Source of the DNA: Candidatus Zixiibacteriota bacterium
GTDB taxonomy: Bacteria > Zixibacteria > MSB-5A5 > JAABVY01 > JAHJOQ01
DNA length: 45,502 bases
Assembly: GCA_018820315.1 (NCBI GenBank)
Contig: JAHJOQ010000164.1
Span: 1-45,502 of the forward strand
Direction of reading: 5' to 3'
The notes below the pieces were generated by a model, which worked only from the letters and a program-made list of their open reading frames with translations, was not told where the DNA came from and ran no database searches. This document shows, piece after piece, positions 1 to 8,112 of the stretch; position 1 is the first letter of the stretch, and every line of letters begins with the position of its first letter. A program made the translations under genes and the position numbers.

Positions 1-1134
1 GAGAACGCCGACTTTGCCGACATCTCTGCATCCTGTGAAATCAAATTCATCGGTCCGCCATCTGATGTTATCCGAAGAATGGGAGACAAGTCTGCCGCCA
101 AGCGATTGATGAAAGAGGCGGGTGTGCCTGTTGTTCCCGGTTCGGAGGGTGTAGTTGAGTCTGTGGATGATGCCATTCGTATCGCAGATGGAATCGGCTA
201 TCCGGTGATCATCAAAGCTTCTGCAGGTGGCGGCGGACGCGGCATGAGAGTCGCTGCAAATGCGCAGGACATGCAGGCTGCGTTCAGAACAGCTCGCATG
301 GAAGCTGAGGTTGCTTTCAAGAATTCGGAAGTCTATATCGAGAAGTATGTCACCAATCCACGTCATATCGAGGTTCAGATACTTGCCGATGAGCACGGAA
401 ACGTGATTCATCTTGGCGAACGGGATTGCACTGTCCAGAGGCGTCATCAGAAACTGATAGAGGAATCACCTTCGCCGGCGTTGACGGCTGAGATGAGGGC
501 GAAGATTGGTGAGTTGGCTGTTAGAGGCGCCGAGCGTGCCGGCTATCAGAATGCTGGAACAATCGAGTTTCTTCTCGACACCGATGGCAGCTTCTATTTC
601 ATGGAGATGAACACTCGGATACAAGTCGAACATCCTGTAACGGAAGAAGTGACGGACATCGATCTCGTGCGCGAGCAGCTGAGAATAGCATCAGGGCTTC
701 CGCTCGAAATGACTCAGTCGGATGTGAAGATTCGGGGGCATTCGATGGAATGCCGCATTAACGCCGAAGATCCTGATCGGGATTTCAAGCCATCTCCCGG
801 ACAGATAACCTCATTCCATGTGCCGGGAGGACTTGGGATAAGAGTAGATACTCATGCGTATGCCAAGTATGTCATTCCAGCTTTCTATGATTCGATGATT
901 GCCAAGCTCATCACGCACGGTAAGAATCGCGCCGACGCTATGATGCGGATGCAGAGAGCGCTGGAGGAGTTTGTGATCGAAGGTGTGGCTACGACTATAG
1001 GATTTCATAAGAGAGTATTCGCAGACCCGACTTTTCAGAATGGGATATACGATACGACATTTGTTGAAAAATTCATGGCAGGCGAGACTGCCGCGATTAA
1101 GCCCGGAACAGTGGAGATCGAAGGACCAAAATAA
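1..1134 (+). CDS. accC: Acetyl-CoA carboxylase biotin carboxylase subunit, 5'-truncated by the window edge
   Basis: ATP-grasp enzyme that carboxylates the biotin of the carrier protein with bicarbonate and ATP, the first half-reaction of acetyl-CoA carboxylase in fatty acid synthesis. The reading frame is open from base 1, so the start and most of the N-terminal domain lie upstream; 377 residues are visible. Seen in order: the glycine-rich ATP loop ([14 protein letters not shown]), [15 protein letters not shown], the [17 protein letters not shown] segment, and the catalytic [18 protein letters not shown] stretch, followed by the biotin-carboxylase C-terminal domain. Eleven bases separate its stop from the gcvH region, so it probably shares a transcript with the glycine cleavage genes. 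A biotin carboxylase subunit of another acyl-CoA or pyruvate carboxylase is possible, because accB is not in view. Confidence 0.93.
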   Translation, partial: ENADFADISASCEIKFIGPPSDVIRRMGDKSAAKRLMKEAGVPVVPGSEGVVESVDDAIRIADGIGYPVIIKASAGGGGRGMRVAANAQDMQAAFRTARMEAEVAFKNSEVYIEKYVTNPRHIEVQILADEHGNVIHLGERDCTVQRRHQKLIEESPSPALTAEMRAKIGELAVRGAERAGYQNAGTIEFLLDTDGSFYFMEMNTRIQVEHPVTEEVTDIDLVREQLRIASGLPLEMTQSDVKIRGHSMECRINAEDPDRDFKPSPGQITSFHVPGGLGIRVDTHAYAKYVIPAFYDSMIAKLITHGKNRADAMMRMQRALEEFVIEGVATTIGFHKRVFADPTFQNGIYDTTFVEKFMAGETAAIKPGTVEIEGPK

Positions 1135-1148
1135 TTTTCGGAGGAATG

Positions 1149-1529
1149 ATGGAAACTCCCAGTGATTTGAAATACTCCAGGGATCATGAGTGGGTACGCG
1201 TCGAGGACGACATGGTCATCATCGGCATCACGGCATACGCTCAGGGAGAACTCGGTGATGTTGTTTTCGTCGAACTGCCCGAGATCGGCAAACATTTAGA
1301 GCAGGGCGATGCATTTGGAACAATCGAGGCGGTCAAGGCTGTTTCTGATCTGTACAGCCCGGTGTCTGGTGAAGTTGTCGAGATCAACGAGCTTCTGGAA
1401 AGCGATCCGGCACTCGTAAATCAGTCGCCGTTCGAGGATGGCTGGATGGTCAAGGTGGCTGCTTCCGACATGAGTGAACTTGACGATCTGATGGATGCGA
1501 ATGCATACAAGGAGATGGTCGGAGCGTAG
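1149..1529 (+). CDS. gcvH: Glycine cleavage system H protein
   Basis: Lipoyl carrier protein that shuttles the aminomethyl group from the P protein to the T protein and is reoxidised by dihydrolipoyl dehydrogenase. The family signature around the lipoylated lysine is present (GTIEAVKAVSDLYSP, lysine at about residue 63), as are the N-terminal SRDHEWVRVE strand and the PFEDGWMVKV C-terminal segment. The length of about 126 residues is normal. Two ATGs are adjacent, at 1146 and 1149; the GGAGG at 1140-1144 sits better for 1149. The stop is one base before the gcvPA start, so the two are almost certainly translationally coupled. gcvT and lpd are not in the window. Confidence 0.96.
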   Translation: METPSDLKYSRDHEWVRVEDDMVIIGITAYAQGELGDVVFVELPEIGKHLEQGDAFGTIEAVKAVSDLYSPVSGEVVEINELLESDPALVNQSPFEDGWMVKVAASDMSELDDLMDANAYKEMVGA

Positions 1530-1530
1530 A

Positions 1531-2871
1531 ATGTCATATGTGCCGTGCAACAGGGATGAACGCGATGCGATGCTCCGCGATATAGGCATTGGATCATTCG
1601 AGGAACTTCTCTCCGCGATTCCGAAACATCTGAGACTGACGAAGAAACTGGACCTTCCTCCCGCGATGTCGGAGTGGGAAGTCTGTCGGTACATGGCGAC
1701 TCTCGCGGGCAGGAATATCAATTCTGACGATTGCGACGTATATCTTGGCGGTGGCAGCTATGATCATTTCTCTCCGGCTGCGGTAGATGCCATAATCTCT
1801 CGCCCGGAATTCGCAACTGCGTACACTCCGTATCAGGCTGAGGTTTCGCAGGGGACGCTGCAATCGATCTATGAGTTCCAGAGCATGTTCGCTCGTCTGA
1901 CGGGGATGGATGTTGTCAATGCATCGATGTATGATGGTGCCTCGGCCTCCGCGGAGGCGGTTTTGTTGGCTGTTGGTCACACTAACCGAAAGAAAGTCCT
2001 CTATTCTCGAGGTCTAAACCCACTCTACCTTGAAGTTATTCGCACTTATACATTCGGAATTGATGCCGAGCTCGCTCCGGTGCCGGATGTCGATGGTGTA
2101 ATTGACCGAGCTGCGCTTGACAGTTTGATCGACGATTCGGTTGCTTGTCTGGTGGTTCAGACACCGAATTTCTATGGTCTAATCGAAGATCTCGATGGAC
2201 TTAAGTCCCGGCTCGGGAATGCTCTCCTGGTCAGTGTCTGCAATCCGATTTCGCTTGGATTGCTGAAACCGCCTGGCGAGTTTAATGTGGATATCTGCGT
2301 CGGTGAGGCCCAGCATCTCGGTAATTCAATCTCCTATGGCGGTCCTGGAGTCGGTCTTTTCGCTGCGCGGAAGGAATTCATCCGCAAGCTTCCGGGAAGG
2401 CTTGTCGCCAGGACGACAGACGTCGAAGGTCGAACTGGATACACGCTGACGCTGCAGACTCGTGAGCAGCACATTCGCCGAGACAAAGCGACATCGAACA
2501 TCTGTACGAATCAGGCATTATGCGCCCTTGCGAATGCCGTGTATCTCAGCCTCCTGGGAAAATCGGGGATCGTCGAGGTCGGTGAACTCTGTGTGCAGAA
2601 CGCCCATTACCTCGCTCGAAAGATATCGGAGATCGACGGATTCAGCATGCGTTATCACGGCTCATTCTTCAATGAATTCCTTGTTACAACACCTGTGGAT
2701 GCGTTCGATATCCTGAGAGAGCTCGAGTCGAAGAGAATCCTTGCCGGCATACCGCTGGCATGGTTTCACCCCGATCGCAAGCGAGAATTACTGATTGCAG
2801 TTACCGAGAAGAGAAGAAGAGACGATCTGGACCGATTCGTCTCTGCGTTGTCAAGATTCAGTGGATCATAG
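1531..2871 (+). CDS. gcvPA: Glycine dehydrogenase (decarboxylating) subunit 1
   Basis: N-terminal half of the split P protein. With GcvPB it decarboxylates glycine and loads the aminomethyl group onto lipoyl-GcvH. The 446 residues match the usual length of subunit 1. Recognisable segments are the FLGGGSYDHF-like YLGGGSYDHFSPAAVD, TAYTPYQAEVSQGTLQ and MYDGASASAEA. As expected, this half lacks the PLP lysine, which is in GcvPB. The ATG at 1531 follows the gcvH stop by one base; a longer frame from 1495 would overlap gcvH and is not needed. The partner gcvPB is not adjacent: two other genes lie between them. Confidence 0.95.
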   Translation: MSYVPCNRDERDAMLRDIGIGSFEELLSAIPKHLRLTKKLDLPPAMSEWEVCRYMATLAGRNINSDDCDVYLGGGSYDHFSPAAVDAIISRPEFATAYTPYQAEVSQGTLQSIYEFQSMFARLTGMDVVNASMYDGASASAEAVLLAVGHTNRKKVLYSRGLNPLYLEVIRTYTFGIDAELAPVPDVDGVIDRAALDSLIDDSVACLVVQTPNFYGLIEDLDGLKSRLGNALLVSVCNPISLGLLKPPGEFNVDICVGEAQHLGNSISYGGPGVGLFAARKEFIRKLPGRLVARTTDVEGRTGYTLTLQTREQHIRRDKATSNICTNQALCALANAVYLSLLGKSGIVEVGELCVQNAHYLARKISEIDGFSMRYHGSFFNEFLVTTPVDAFDILRELESKRILAGIPLAWFHPDRKRELLIAVTEKRRRDDLDRFVSALSRFSGS

Positions 2872-2886
2872 ATACGGAGCAGCAAT

Positions 2887-3288
2887 ATGCCTCATTGTCC
2901 AATATGCAAATGTGATCTCGATGATACAGTTTCCGCGTGTCCGTTTTGCGGGTCGGATGTTCTCGACGATCTAGAGGGCATCGGTGATGCCGGTGTCGGC
3001 AATCCGGCTGCCGAGGGCGATGTTACAACCGATGGAGATGTCGACCTGGATACTGCGGTTCTGCTGTGTAAGTCGTACTCGCGATTTAACACAGAATTCC
3101 TCATTGAGACACTTAAGTCCGCGCAGATCCCGTATTATTGCCGCATAATAGGCGGATTGTATGGACGAGGAATGCCGGGCACTGTCAGCATATTCGGCAG
3201 CAGAGCAGCGGACGCTGAGATATACGTTCCGCCAGAGTACCATGAAGACGCGGAAGAGATTCGAAGACAAACTCTCGGAGATGAATAG
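2887..3288 (+). CDS. Zinc-ribbon plus DUF2007 (putative signal-transducing) protein
   Basis: Small cytoplasmic protein of 133 residues. The N-terminus has a zinc-ribbon-like pair, Cys4/Cys7 (CPIC) and Cys18/Cys21 (CPFC). An acidic linker of about 30 residues follows, then a DUF2007-like domain from about residue 58 (LLCKSYSRFNTEFLIETLKS, GTVSIFGSRAADAEIYVPPE). DUF2007 proteins are annotated as putative signal transducers with no proven ligand, so no specific role can be given. It starts 15 bases after gcvPA and ends 10 bases before the thioredoxin gene, placing it inside the glycine cleavage operon. Confidence 0.75.
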   Translation: MPHCPICKCDLDDTVSACPFCGSDVLDDLEGIGDAGVGNPAAEGDVTTDGDVDLDTAVLLCKSYSRFNTEFLIETLKSAQIPYYCRIIGGLYGRGMPGTVSIFGSRAADAEIYVPPEYHEDAEEIRRQTLGDE

Positions 3289-3298
3289 GAGACAACCA

Positions 3299-4165
3299 AT
3301 GACCAGACTTGTCCTGATCGCAGCAGTAATATTGTTGCTTGTCGCATCGGTCGTGCAAGCCCAGATGCCGGAAGAAGATTCCGCAGACTCATTGGTCATT
3401 GCCTGGACTAACGGTTTCTCGGAAGCGCAGGCGCAGGGACTAAGCGAGAATCGAGTGATACTGCTCGATTTCTACACTGATTCGTGAAAGTGGTGCAAAC
3501 GCTTGGATAGCGTTACGTTCACGAATCCGTCCGTTGCCGCAATCTCGAAGAGTGTTATATTCAGCAAGTACAATGCGGAAGTTGACTCACAGTTTGCGAA
3601 GTTATATGGAATCACCGGATATCCAACGATGGTAATTGTGAAGCCAAACGGTGCGGAAATAGATCGACTGGTTGGGTTTTATCCGCCGGAGGATTTTATT
3701 CCGGCGTTGTTCGATGTTATGCAGAACAGGAATACACTTGATGACTATCTGACAAGATTAGCCAATTATCCTGACAGCGCTGCACTGCGAATGGAAGTCG
3801 CAGAGAAGTACAAGTATCGCAGTCAATCCGATGTGGCGAAGATGCATTACAACTTCATAATCGACAGCGACAGAGAGAATCTGCTGGGCTATTCGGATGA
3901 CTGTTTGTTGTCACTCGGTCAGATGGAGCTCAAGGCAAAGAACTACGCTGATGCTGTCGGTTATTTCGAGATGATGCAAACTGAGTATCCTGCGAGCGAG
4001 TTGTTTGAAGAAGCCAATGTCTATGTCCCTTATACACTCATGAAAGCGGGCGAAAAGAAGAAAGCCATCAAAGCTTTCGAGGCTTTCAAGAAGGAATTTC
4101 CCGAATCTGAAGACCTCGAATGGGTCGACGAGCAGATAGTGAAGATCAAAGAAGGGAAGAACTGA
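3299..4165 (+). CDS. Exported thioredoxin-fold TPR protein, probable selenoprotein with a UxxC active site (TGA at 3485-3487)
   Basis: One continuous frame of 288 residues if the in-frame TGA at 3485-3487 is read as selenocysteine (residue 63). Around it the protein reads DFYTDS-U-KWCKRLD. Thioredoxin-fold relatives have DFYTDWCGWCKRLD here, so the TGA occupies the first Cys of CxxC and Cys66 the second. The frame stays intact on both sides: DFY strand before, then the cis-proline motif GITGYPTMVIV and GFYPPEDF. The N-terminus (MTRLVLIAAVILLLVASVVQA) is a clear signal peptide with cleavage after about residue 21, so it acts outside the cytoplasm. Residues ~150-288 look like tetratricopeptide helices. 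The ATG at 3299 follows AGGAG at 3287-3291. A SECIS-like hairpin follows the TGA. The alternative is a nonsense mutation splitting the gene in two, which the exact position of the TGA argues against. Its partner and substrate are unknown. Confidence 0.82.
3485..3514 (+). promoter_or_regulatory. Candidate bacterial SECIS element downstream of the UGA
   Basis: A perfect 6-bp stem, AACGCT (3498-3503) with AGCGTT (3509-3514), closes a 5-nt loop TGGAT (3504-3508). The loop begins 16 nt after the TGA and has G as its second base. This fits the published bacterial SECIS description from memory: a short stem, a small apical loop with a G in the first two positions, 16-37 nt from the UGA. A weaker lower pairing GTG (3493-3495) with CAC (3520-3522) may extend it. 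The element would recruit SelB with Sec-tRNA. Folding was done by eye. Confidence 0.65.
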
Positions 4166-5640
4166 AGACGAACGTATACTCAACAGACGGCAGGAACATC
4201 TTTGAGAAATCACATCCCGGTCGGAAAGGATATACACTTCCTGCCGTCGATGTCGAGACTCAGCCGCTCGATATTCTGATAGACAAGCGCTTCCTTAGGG
4301 ACAGCGCGCCGAATCTGCCCGAAGTCTCAGAGAATGAAATAATGCGGCATTTTGTCGGAATGTCGGTAAAGAATCATCATATCGACAAGGGTTTCTATCC
4401 ACTCGGGTCGTGCACTATGAAGTACAATCCGAAAGTAAATGAGCGCACCGCCCGATACCCCGGATTTGCATCTGTGCATCCGCTCCAGTTGAATCACACA
4501 GTAGCAGGCGCTCTTGAACTGCTCCACGCAACGGCATCGTATCTCGCAGAGATTGCTGGAATGCATGCGGTCACATTGCAGCCGGCCGCGGGAGCTCAGG
4601 GTGAATTCTGCGGAATGCTGATTGCGCGCAAGTATCATATTAAGAATGGCAATAAGCGCAAATATGTTGTGCTGCCCGATTCTGCTCACGGCACCAATCC
4701 GGCATCGGTCGTTCTTGCGGGTTACCAGGTGAAACAGGTCAAGTCGTCGGAAGATGGCACGCTTTCCCCGCAAGCACTCGCGGAAGTCGTGGATGAAGAT
4801 ACCGCAGCAGTGATGCTGACGAACCCAAACACACTGGGATTGTTCGAGAAGAGTGTGGAAGAAATTGCAAAGATCGTGCATGATGCAGGCGCATTGCTCT
4901 ATATGGACGGCGCCAACTTGAACGCGCAGCTCGGTATTGTTCGTCCCGGTGACCTCGGATTCGACATAGTCCATTTCAATCTGCACAAGACATTTTCGAC
5001 TCCGCACGGCGGCGGCGGTCCCGGATCGGGACCCGTCGGCGTGACAGAGAAGCTGGAGCCGTTCCTGCCGTACCCTGTTGTGTCGAAGAAATCCGACGAT
5101 GGCGCAGGCAAATACTATCTCAACTACAACCGCCCCGATTCTATAGGGAAGCTTCATGCCTTTTACGGCAATTTCGGCGTGATCGTAAGGGCGTGTACTT
5201 ATATACTTTCCAACGGTGCCGAAGGTCTGCGTGAGGTCGCCGAGTCGGCGATTGTCAATGCGAACTACCTCAAAGAGCAGCTGAAAGAGAAGTACGATTT
5301 GCCGCATCCGCAGCACTGCATGCATGAGTTCGTGCTTTCCGGCAACAGACAGAAGAAACGCGGTGTCAGGACTGCCGACATAGCCAAGAGGCTGCTTGAT
5401 TTCGGCGTTCATGCGCCGACATGCTATTTCCCGCTGATTGTTCCGGAAGCGATCATGATCGAACCGACCGACACCGAGACGAGGGAAGTACTTGACAGGT
5501 TCGCCGAGATCATGCTGCAGATAGACCGCGAGGTGGATGAAGATCCGGAAATGCTCCGCACCGCGCCCCACAACACACCGGTCGGGCGTCTCGACGAACG
5601 CAAGGCAGCCACGGAGCTGGATGTTGTGTGGGAGTATTGA
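4162..5640 (+). CDS. gcvPB: Glycine dehydrogenase (decarboxylating) subunit 2
   Basis: PLP-carrying C-terminal half of the split P protein. The PLP lysine is about residue 276 in NLHKTFSTPHGGGGPGSGP. Other family stretches are HHIDKGFYPLGSCTMKYNPK and MLTNPNTLGLFE. No ATG lies at the expected N-terminus. The best start is a CTG at 4162, preceded by a GAAGGGAAG purine run and overlapping the TGA of the thioredoxin gene (CTGA), which gives LKTNVYSTDGRNIFEKSHPG as the beginning. An ATG at 4120 would add 14 unrelated residues and overlap the upstream gene by 46 bases. Length from CTG is 492 residues, close to the family norm. Confidence 0.94.
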   Translation: MKTNVYSTDGRNIFEKSHPGRKGYTLPAVDVETQPLDILIDKRFLRDSAPNLPEVSENEIMRHFVGMSVKNHHIDKGFYPLGSCTMKYNPKVNERTARYPGFASVHPLQLNHTVAGALELLHATASYLAEIAGMHAVTLQPAAGAQGEFCGMLIARKYHIKNGNKRKYVVLPDSAHGTNPASVVLAGYQVKQVKSSEDGTLSPQALAEVVDEDTAAVMLTNPNTLGLFEKSVEEIAKIVHDAGALLYMDGANLNAQLGIVRPGDLGFDIVHFNLHKTFSTPHGGGGPGSGPVGVTEKLEPFLPYPVVSKKSDDGAGKYYLNYNRPDSIGKLHAFYGNFGVIVRACTYILSNGAEGLREVAESAIVNANYLKEQLKEKYDLPHPQHCMHEFVLSGNRQKKRGVRTADIAKRLLDFGVHAPTCYFPLIVPEAIMIEPTDTETREVLDRFAEIMLQIDREVDEDPEMLRTAPHNTPVGRLDERKAATELDVVWEY

Positions 5641-5688
5641 GCAAGTCCAGATTCAGTCGATAGAATGTCATTCTCTGGGGGATGTGAC

Positions 5689-6261
5689 ATGCTCACTGCC
5701 CTGACTCTTCTTGTGTCAACGATCGTAGCAGCCGTCCTCTCCTTCCTGCTCAGTCGCCGTTTGCTGCGCGCAAGTAGCAGTCTCGCTCTTAAGATCATTA
5801 TAGCAAGCTCGCTAATCGCCGGTGTCGCTCTGGTTCTCGCCTCATCTGCCAGTATGGGGCATGTTCTTGCTGAAAGACGCTGGCCGGTGACAGAAGGGAC
5901 GGTCATCGAATCTGATATCGCTCACGACCAGACATATCGCCCGCAGATCGCATACAGCTACACAGTGGCCGGAGTCATCTACACCGACACAACGACTCTC
6001 GGTGCGCCGGGATTCGGTGGCAAGCGAAAGCGCTACGATGTCTCTCGCTCGCTCACGCACGATCACCCGGTCGGCAGCAAGATTGCGATTCATTATGATC
6101 CAGCCAATCCCGCAGACTCGGTTCCAAAGACCACAATCACTTGGGATGTGTACACAAAGCTATCATTTGGCATTACGCTATACGCAATTGGCATATTCCT
6201 CGCAGTTGGGCTCATCATGGGTAGGAGAAAGTCCTCAGCATCTTCTTCACAAACTGTTTGA
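5689..6261 (+). CDS. DUF3592-type membrane protein
   Basis: Membrane protein of about 190 residues with a first transmembrane segment at the N-terminus (LTLLVSTIVAAVLSFLL), a second at about 33-50, a soluble beta-rich domain, and a C-terminal transmembrane segment (LSFGITLYAIGIFLAVGLIM). The middle resembles DUF3592: EGTVIESDI, a predicted strand with YSYTVAGVIYTDT, and VGSKIAIHYDPANPADS. These proteins have no established function. The start at 5689 is favoured because GGGGGA at 5677-5682 is well spaced; an ATG at 5665 would add eight residues. It follows gcvPB by about 50 bases and may be read through from that operon. Confidence 0.72.
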   Translation: MLTALTLLVSTIVAAVLSFLLSRRLLRASSSLALKIIIASSLIAGVALVLASSASMGHVLAERRWPVTEGTVIESDIAHDQTYRPQIAYSYTVAGVIYTDTTTLGAPGFGGKRKRYDVSRSLTHDHPVGSKIAIHYDPANPADSVPKTTITWDVYTKLSFGITLYAIGIFLAVGLIMGRRKSSASSSQTV

Positions 6262-6292
6262 GCAATCCTGTATCATTGATTACATTTGATCC

Positions 6293-7891
6293 GTGCTGAA
6301 GTTTGAGAATGTAAGTTTCGCTTATGCTCCCGATTCGATTCCCGCATTGAAGGATATCTCATTCGAAATCGGGCCGGGTGAGTCTGTGGCTGTGATGGGC
6401 GGCAATGGCAGCGGAAAGACAACGCTCGCGTTAATTGCTGCCGGGCTGATGCAGCCTTCTTCCGGCAATGTTGTACTCGGTGGCAGTGACGCAGACAGGT
6501 CCGGACTGGTGCTGCAGAATCCTGACAATCAAATTGTCTCGATTTCAATCGAGCGTGAGCTGGCATTTCCGCTTGAATGCCGCCAATGGCCGCCAGATTC
6601 TATGCGGAGTGCCGTCGACAAGAGCCTGCAATGGACTCGCTTTCTCGACCGTCGAAAGAGCGCGCCTAATGAGTTGTCGGGTGGCGAAAAGCAGAGATTA
6701 GCTCTGGCGTCGGCAATGATAGCCGGACCGGGCATTCTGATCCTCGATGAGCCCTCTTCGCATCTCGATTCCCCCGGCAAAGCATCTGTGGATGAAGCTC
6801 TCATGGAAACTCGCGAGAAAAACAGGGAACTAGTCACTCTCGTCATCACACAGTCATCTTCCGAGGCGCTTAGGTTTCCTCGCCTAATCGTGCTCAGCGA
6901 AGGCGCAATCGTCGCGGATGGCAATCCGACGGACGTTTTTTCAGATGCCGATAGCTGCCGCAAGTGGAATATTGCGATTCCTGACGAGATTCTGCTCGAT
7001 GCTCTCCCACCGGTGACGAGATGGCGAAGCTCAACCCAATCGGATTCTGTGACGGCTGAATCTGTCACAAGCAAAGCACTTATTGAAGTGTGCGACCTGG
7101 CGTTTTCATGGGAAGGTGGCAACGTCGTATTTGATAATCTCGACCTTTCTGTCGGTGGCAATCGCATAATCGGCATGGCTGCCGAATCAGGCGGCGGCAA
7201 GACCACACTAGGTTACATTCTGAGTGGACTTGCGGCTCCAGCCAGCGGCAGGATTCTGTGGAACGGGGAGGATATTGCCACCGAAGATCTACTGACCAAA
7301 GTCTCATATCTGTTTCAGTTTCCGGAAAGGCAGTTCTTCTGCAGCACAGTGCTTGACGAGGTTGCATTCGGGTTGCAACAGATGGCGCTCCCGGAATCTG
7401 AGATCGATAAGCGGGTCGATGAAGCTCTTGCACTGGTCGGACTTACATGCGACGATTACAAATTGAGGTCGCCGTATCATCTCTCCGGCGGTGAGATGAG
7501 AAAAGTGGCGCTTGCGTTGGTGATTGCTATGAAACGACCTTTAGTTATATACGATGAGCCTACCGCCGAGCTTGATATTGCTTCGACAGAGAGCTTCAAG
7601 AAGACTATGAGTGATATTGGAAAGCAGGGCGCGACACAGATCATCATATCGCATGACACAGACTTTCTGTTCTCAATTTGCGATGATATGATCCTGCTTA
7701 ACAGAGGTTCCGTTGTTTATTCCGGCTGCAAGTTTGGATTGCTTGACTCTCCGGATATCTTCGAATCGTGCGACATTGCTACTCCCAGCATAGTCAAGTG
7801 GAGCATCAAAGCGGGTGCTGCAGGATTCGTTCGCGGTAACGGAATCGTATCGATTTCTCATTTGGTGGATCACTTGAAATTGACCCCTTGA
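6293..7891 (+). CDS. Energy-coupling-factor-type ABC transporter ATPase, two ATPase domains fused
   Basis: A single 532-residue chain with two ABC ATPase domains, as in EcfA1-EcfA2 (YkoD-like) fusions that power vitamin or metal uptake through an EcfT and a substrate-binding S component. Domain 1 has Walker A GGNGSGKT (Lys42), signature LSGGEKQRL and Walker B ILILDEPSSHLD. Domain 2 has AESGGGKTT, LSGGEMRKV and LVIYDEPTAELD. The first glycine of the second Walker A is Ala. Q-loop segments LQNPDNQI and FQFPERQFF are typical of ECF ATPases. The start is GTG at 6293. No EcfT or S gene is near, so its substrate cannot be inferred from context. Confidence 0.85.
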   Translation: MLKFENVSFAYAPDSIPALKDISFEIGPGESVAVMGGNGSGKTTLALIAAGLMQPSSGNVVLGGSDADRSGLVLQNPDNQIVSISIERELAFPLECRQWPPDSMRSAVDKSLQWTRFLDRRKSAPNELSGGEKQRLALASAMIAGPGILILDEPSSHLDSPGKASVDEALMETREKNRELVTLVITQSSSEALRFPRLIVLSEGAIVADGNPTDVFSDADSCRKWNIAIPDEILLDALPPVTRWRSSTQSDSVTAESVTSKALIEVCDLAFSWEGGNVVFDNLDLSVGGNRIIGMAAESGGGKTTLGYILSGLAAPASGRILWNGEDIATEDLLTKVSYLFQFPERQFFCSTVLDEVAFGLQQMALPESEIDKRVDEALALVGLTCDDYKLRSPYHLSGGEMRKVALALVIAMKRPLVIYDEPTAELDIASTESFKKTMSDIGKQGATQIIISHDTDFLFSICDDMILLNRGSVVYSGCKFGLLDSPDIFESCDIATPSIVKWSIKAGAAGFVRGNGIVSISHLVDHLKLTP

Positions 7892-8112
7892 CAGAAGTAA
7901 GCGAATATGTATCTTGACATACTATATTGACCGATTGGTTTCTGATGCGCGAGATTGCCGTAGCACAGTGATTGTCAGGTATCTGAATCGAGCGGTTGAT
8001 TTCACAGTAGAAGTTGATTTACGACTTTCCCGGAGTGGGAGCCTGTTTTGAGTTTTGCAAGAACTGCATTCTCAGGCATTTCTGACTGAAACAAAGTATG
8101 GATGGGATTTAA

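Noticed and set aside
3161-3487. Two separate genes instead of one selenoprotein (first ending at TGA 3487, second starting near 3503)
   Set aside because: The TGA sits at the catalytic Cys position in an otherwise continuous fold, so one frame with Sec explains it better.
4327-5571. Long open frame on the minus strand across gcvPB
   Set aside because: It mirrors gcvPB, which has clear family motifs; the antisense product has no domain and unusual composition.
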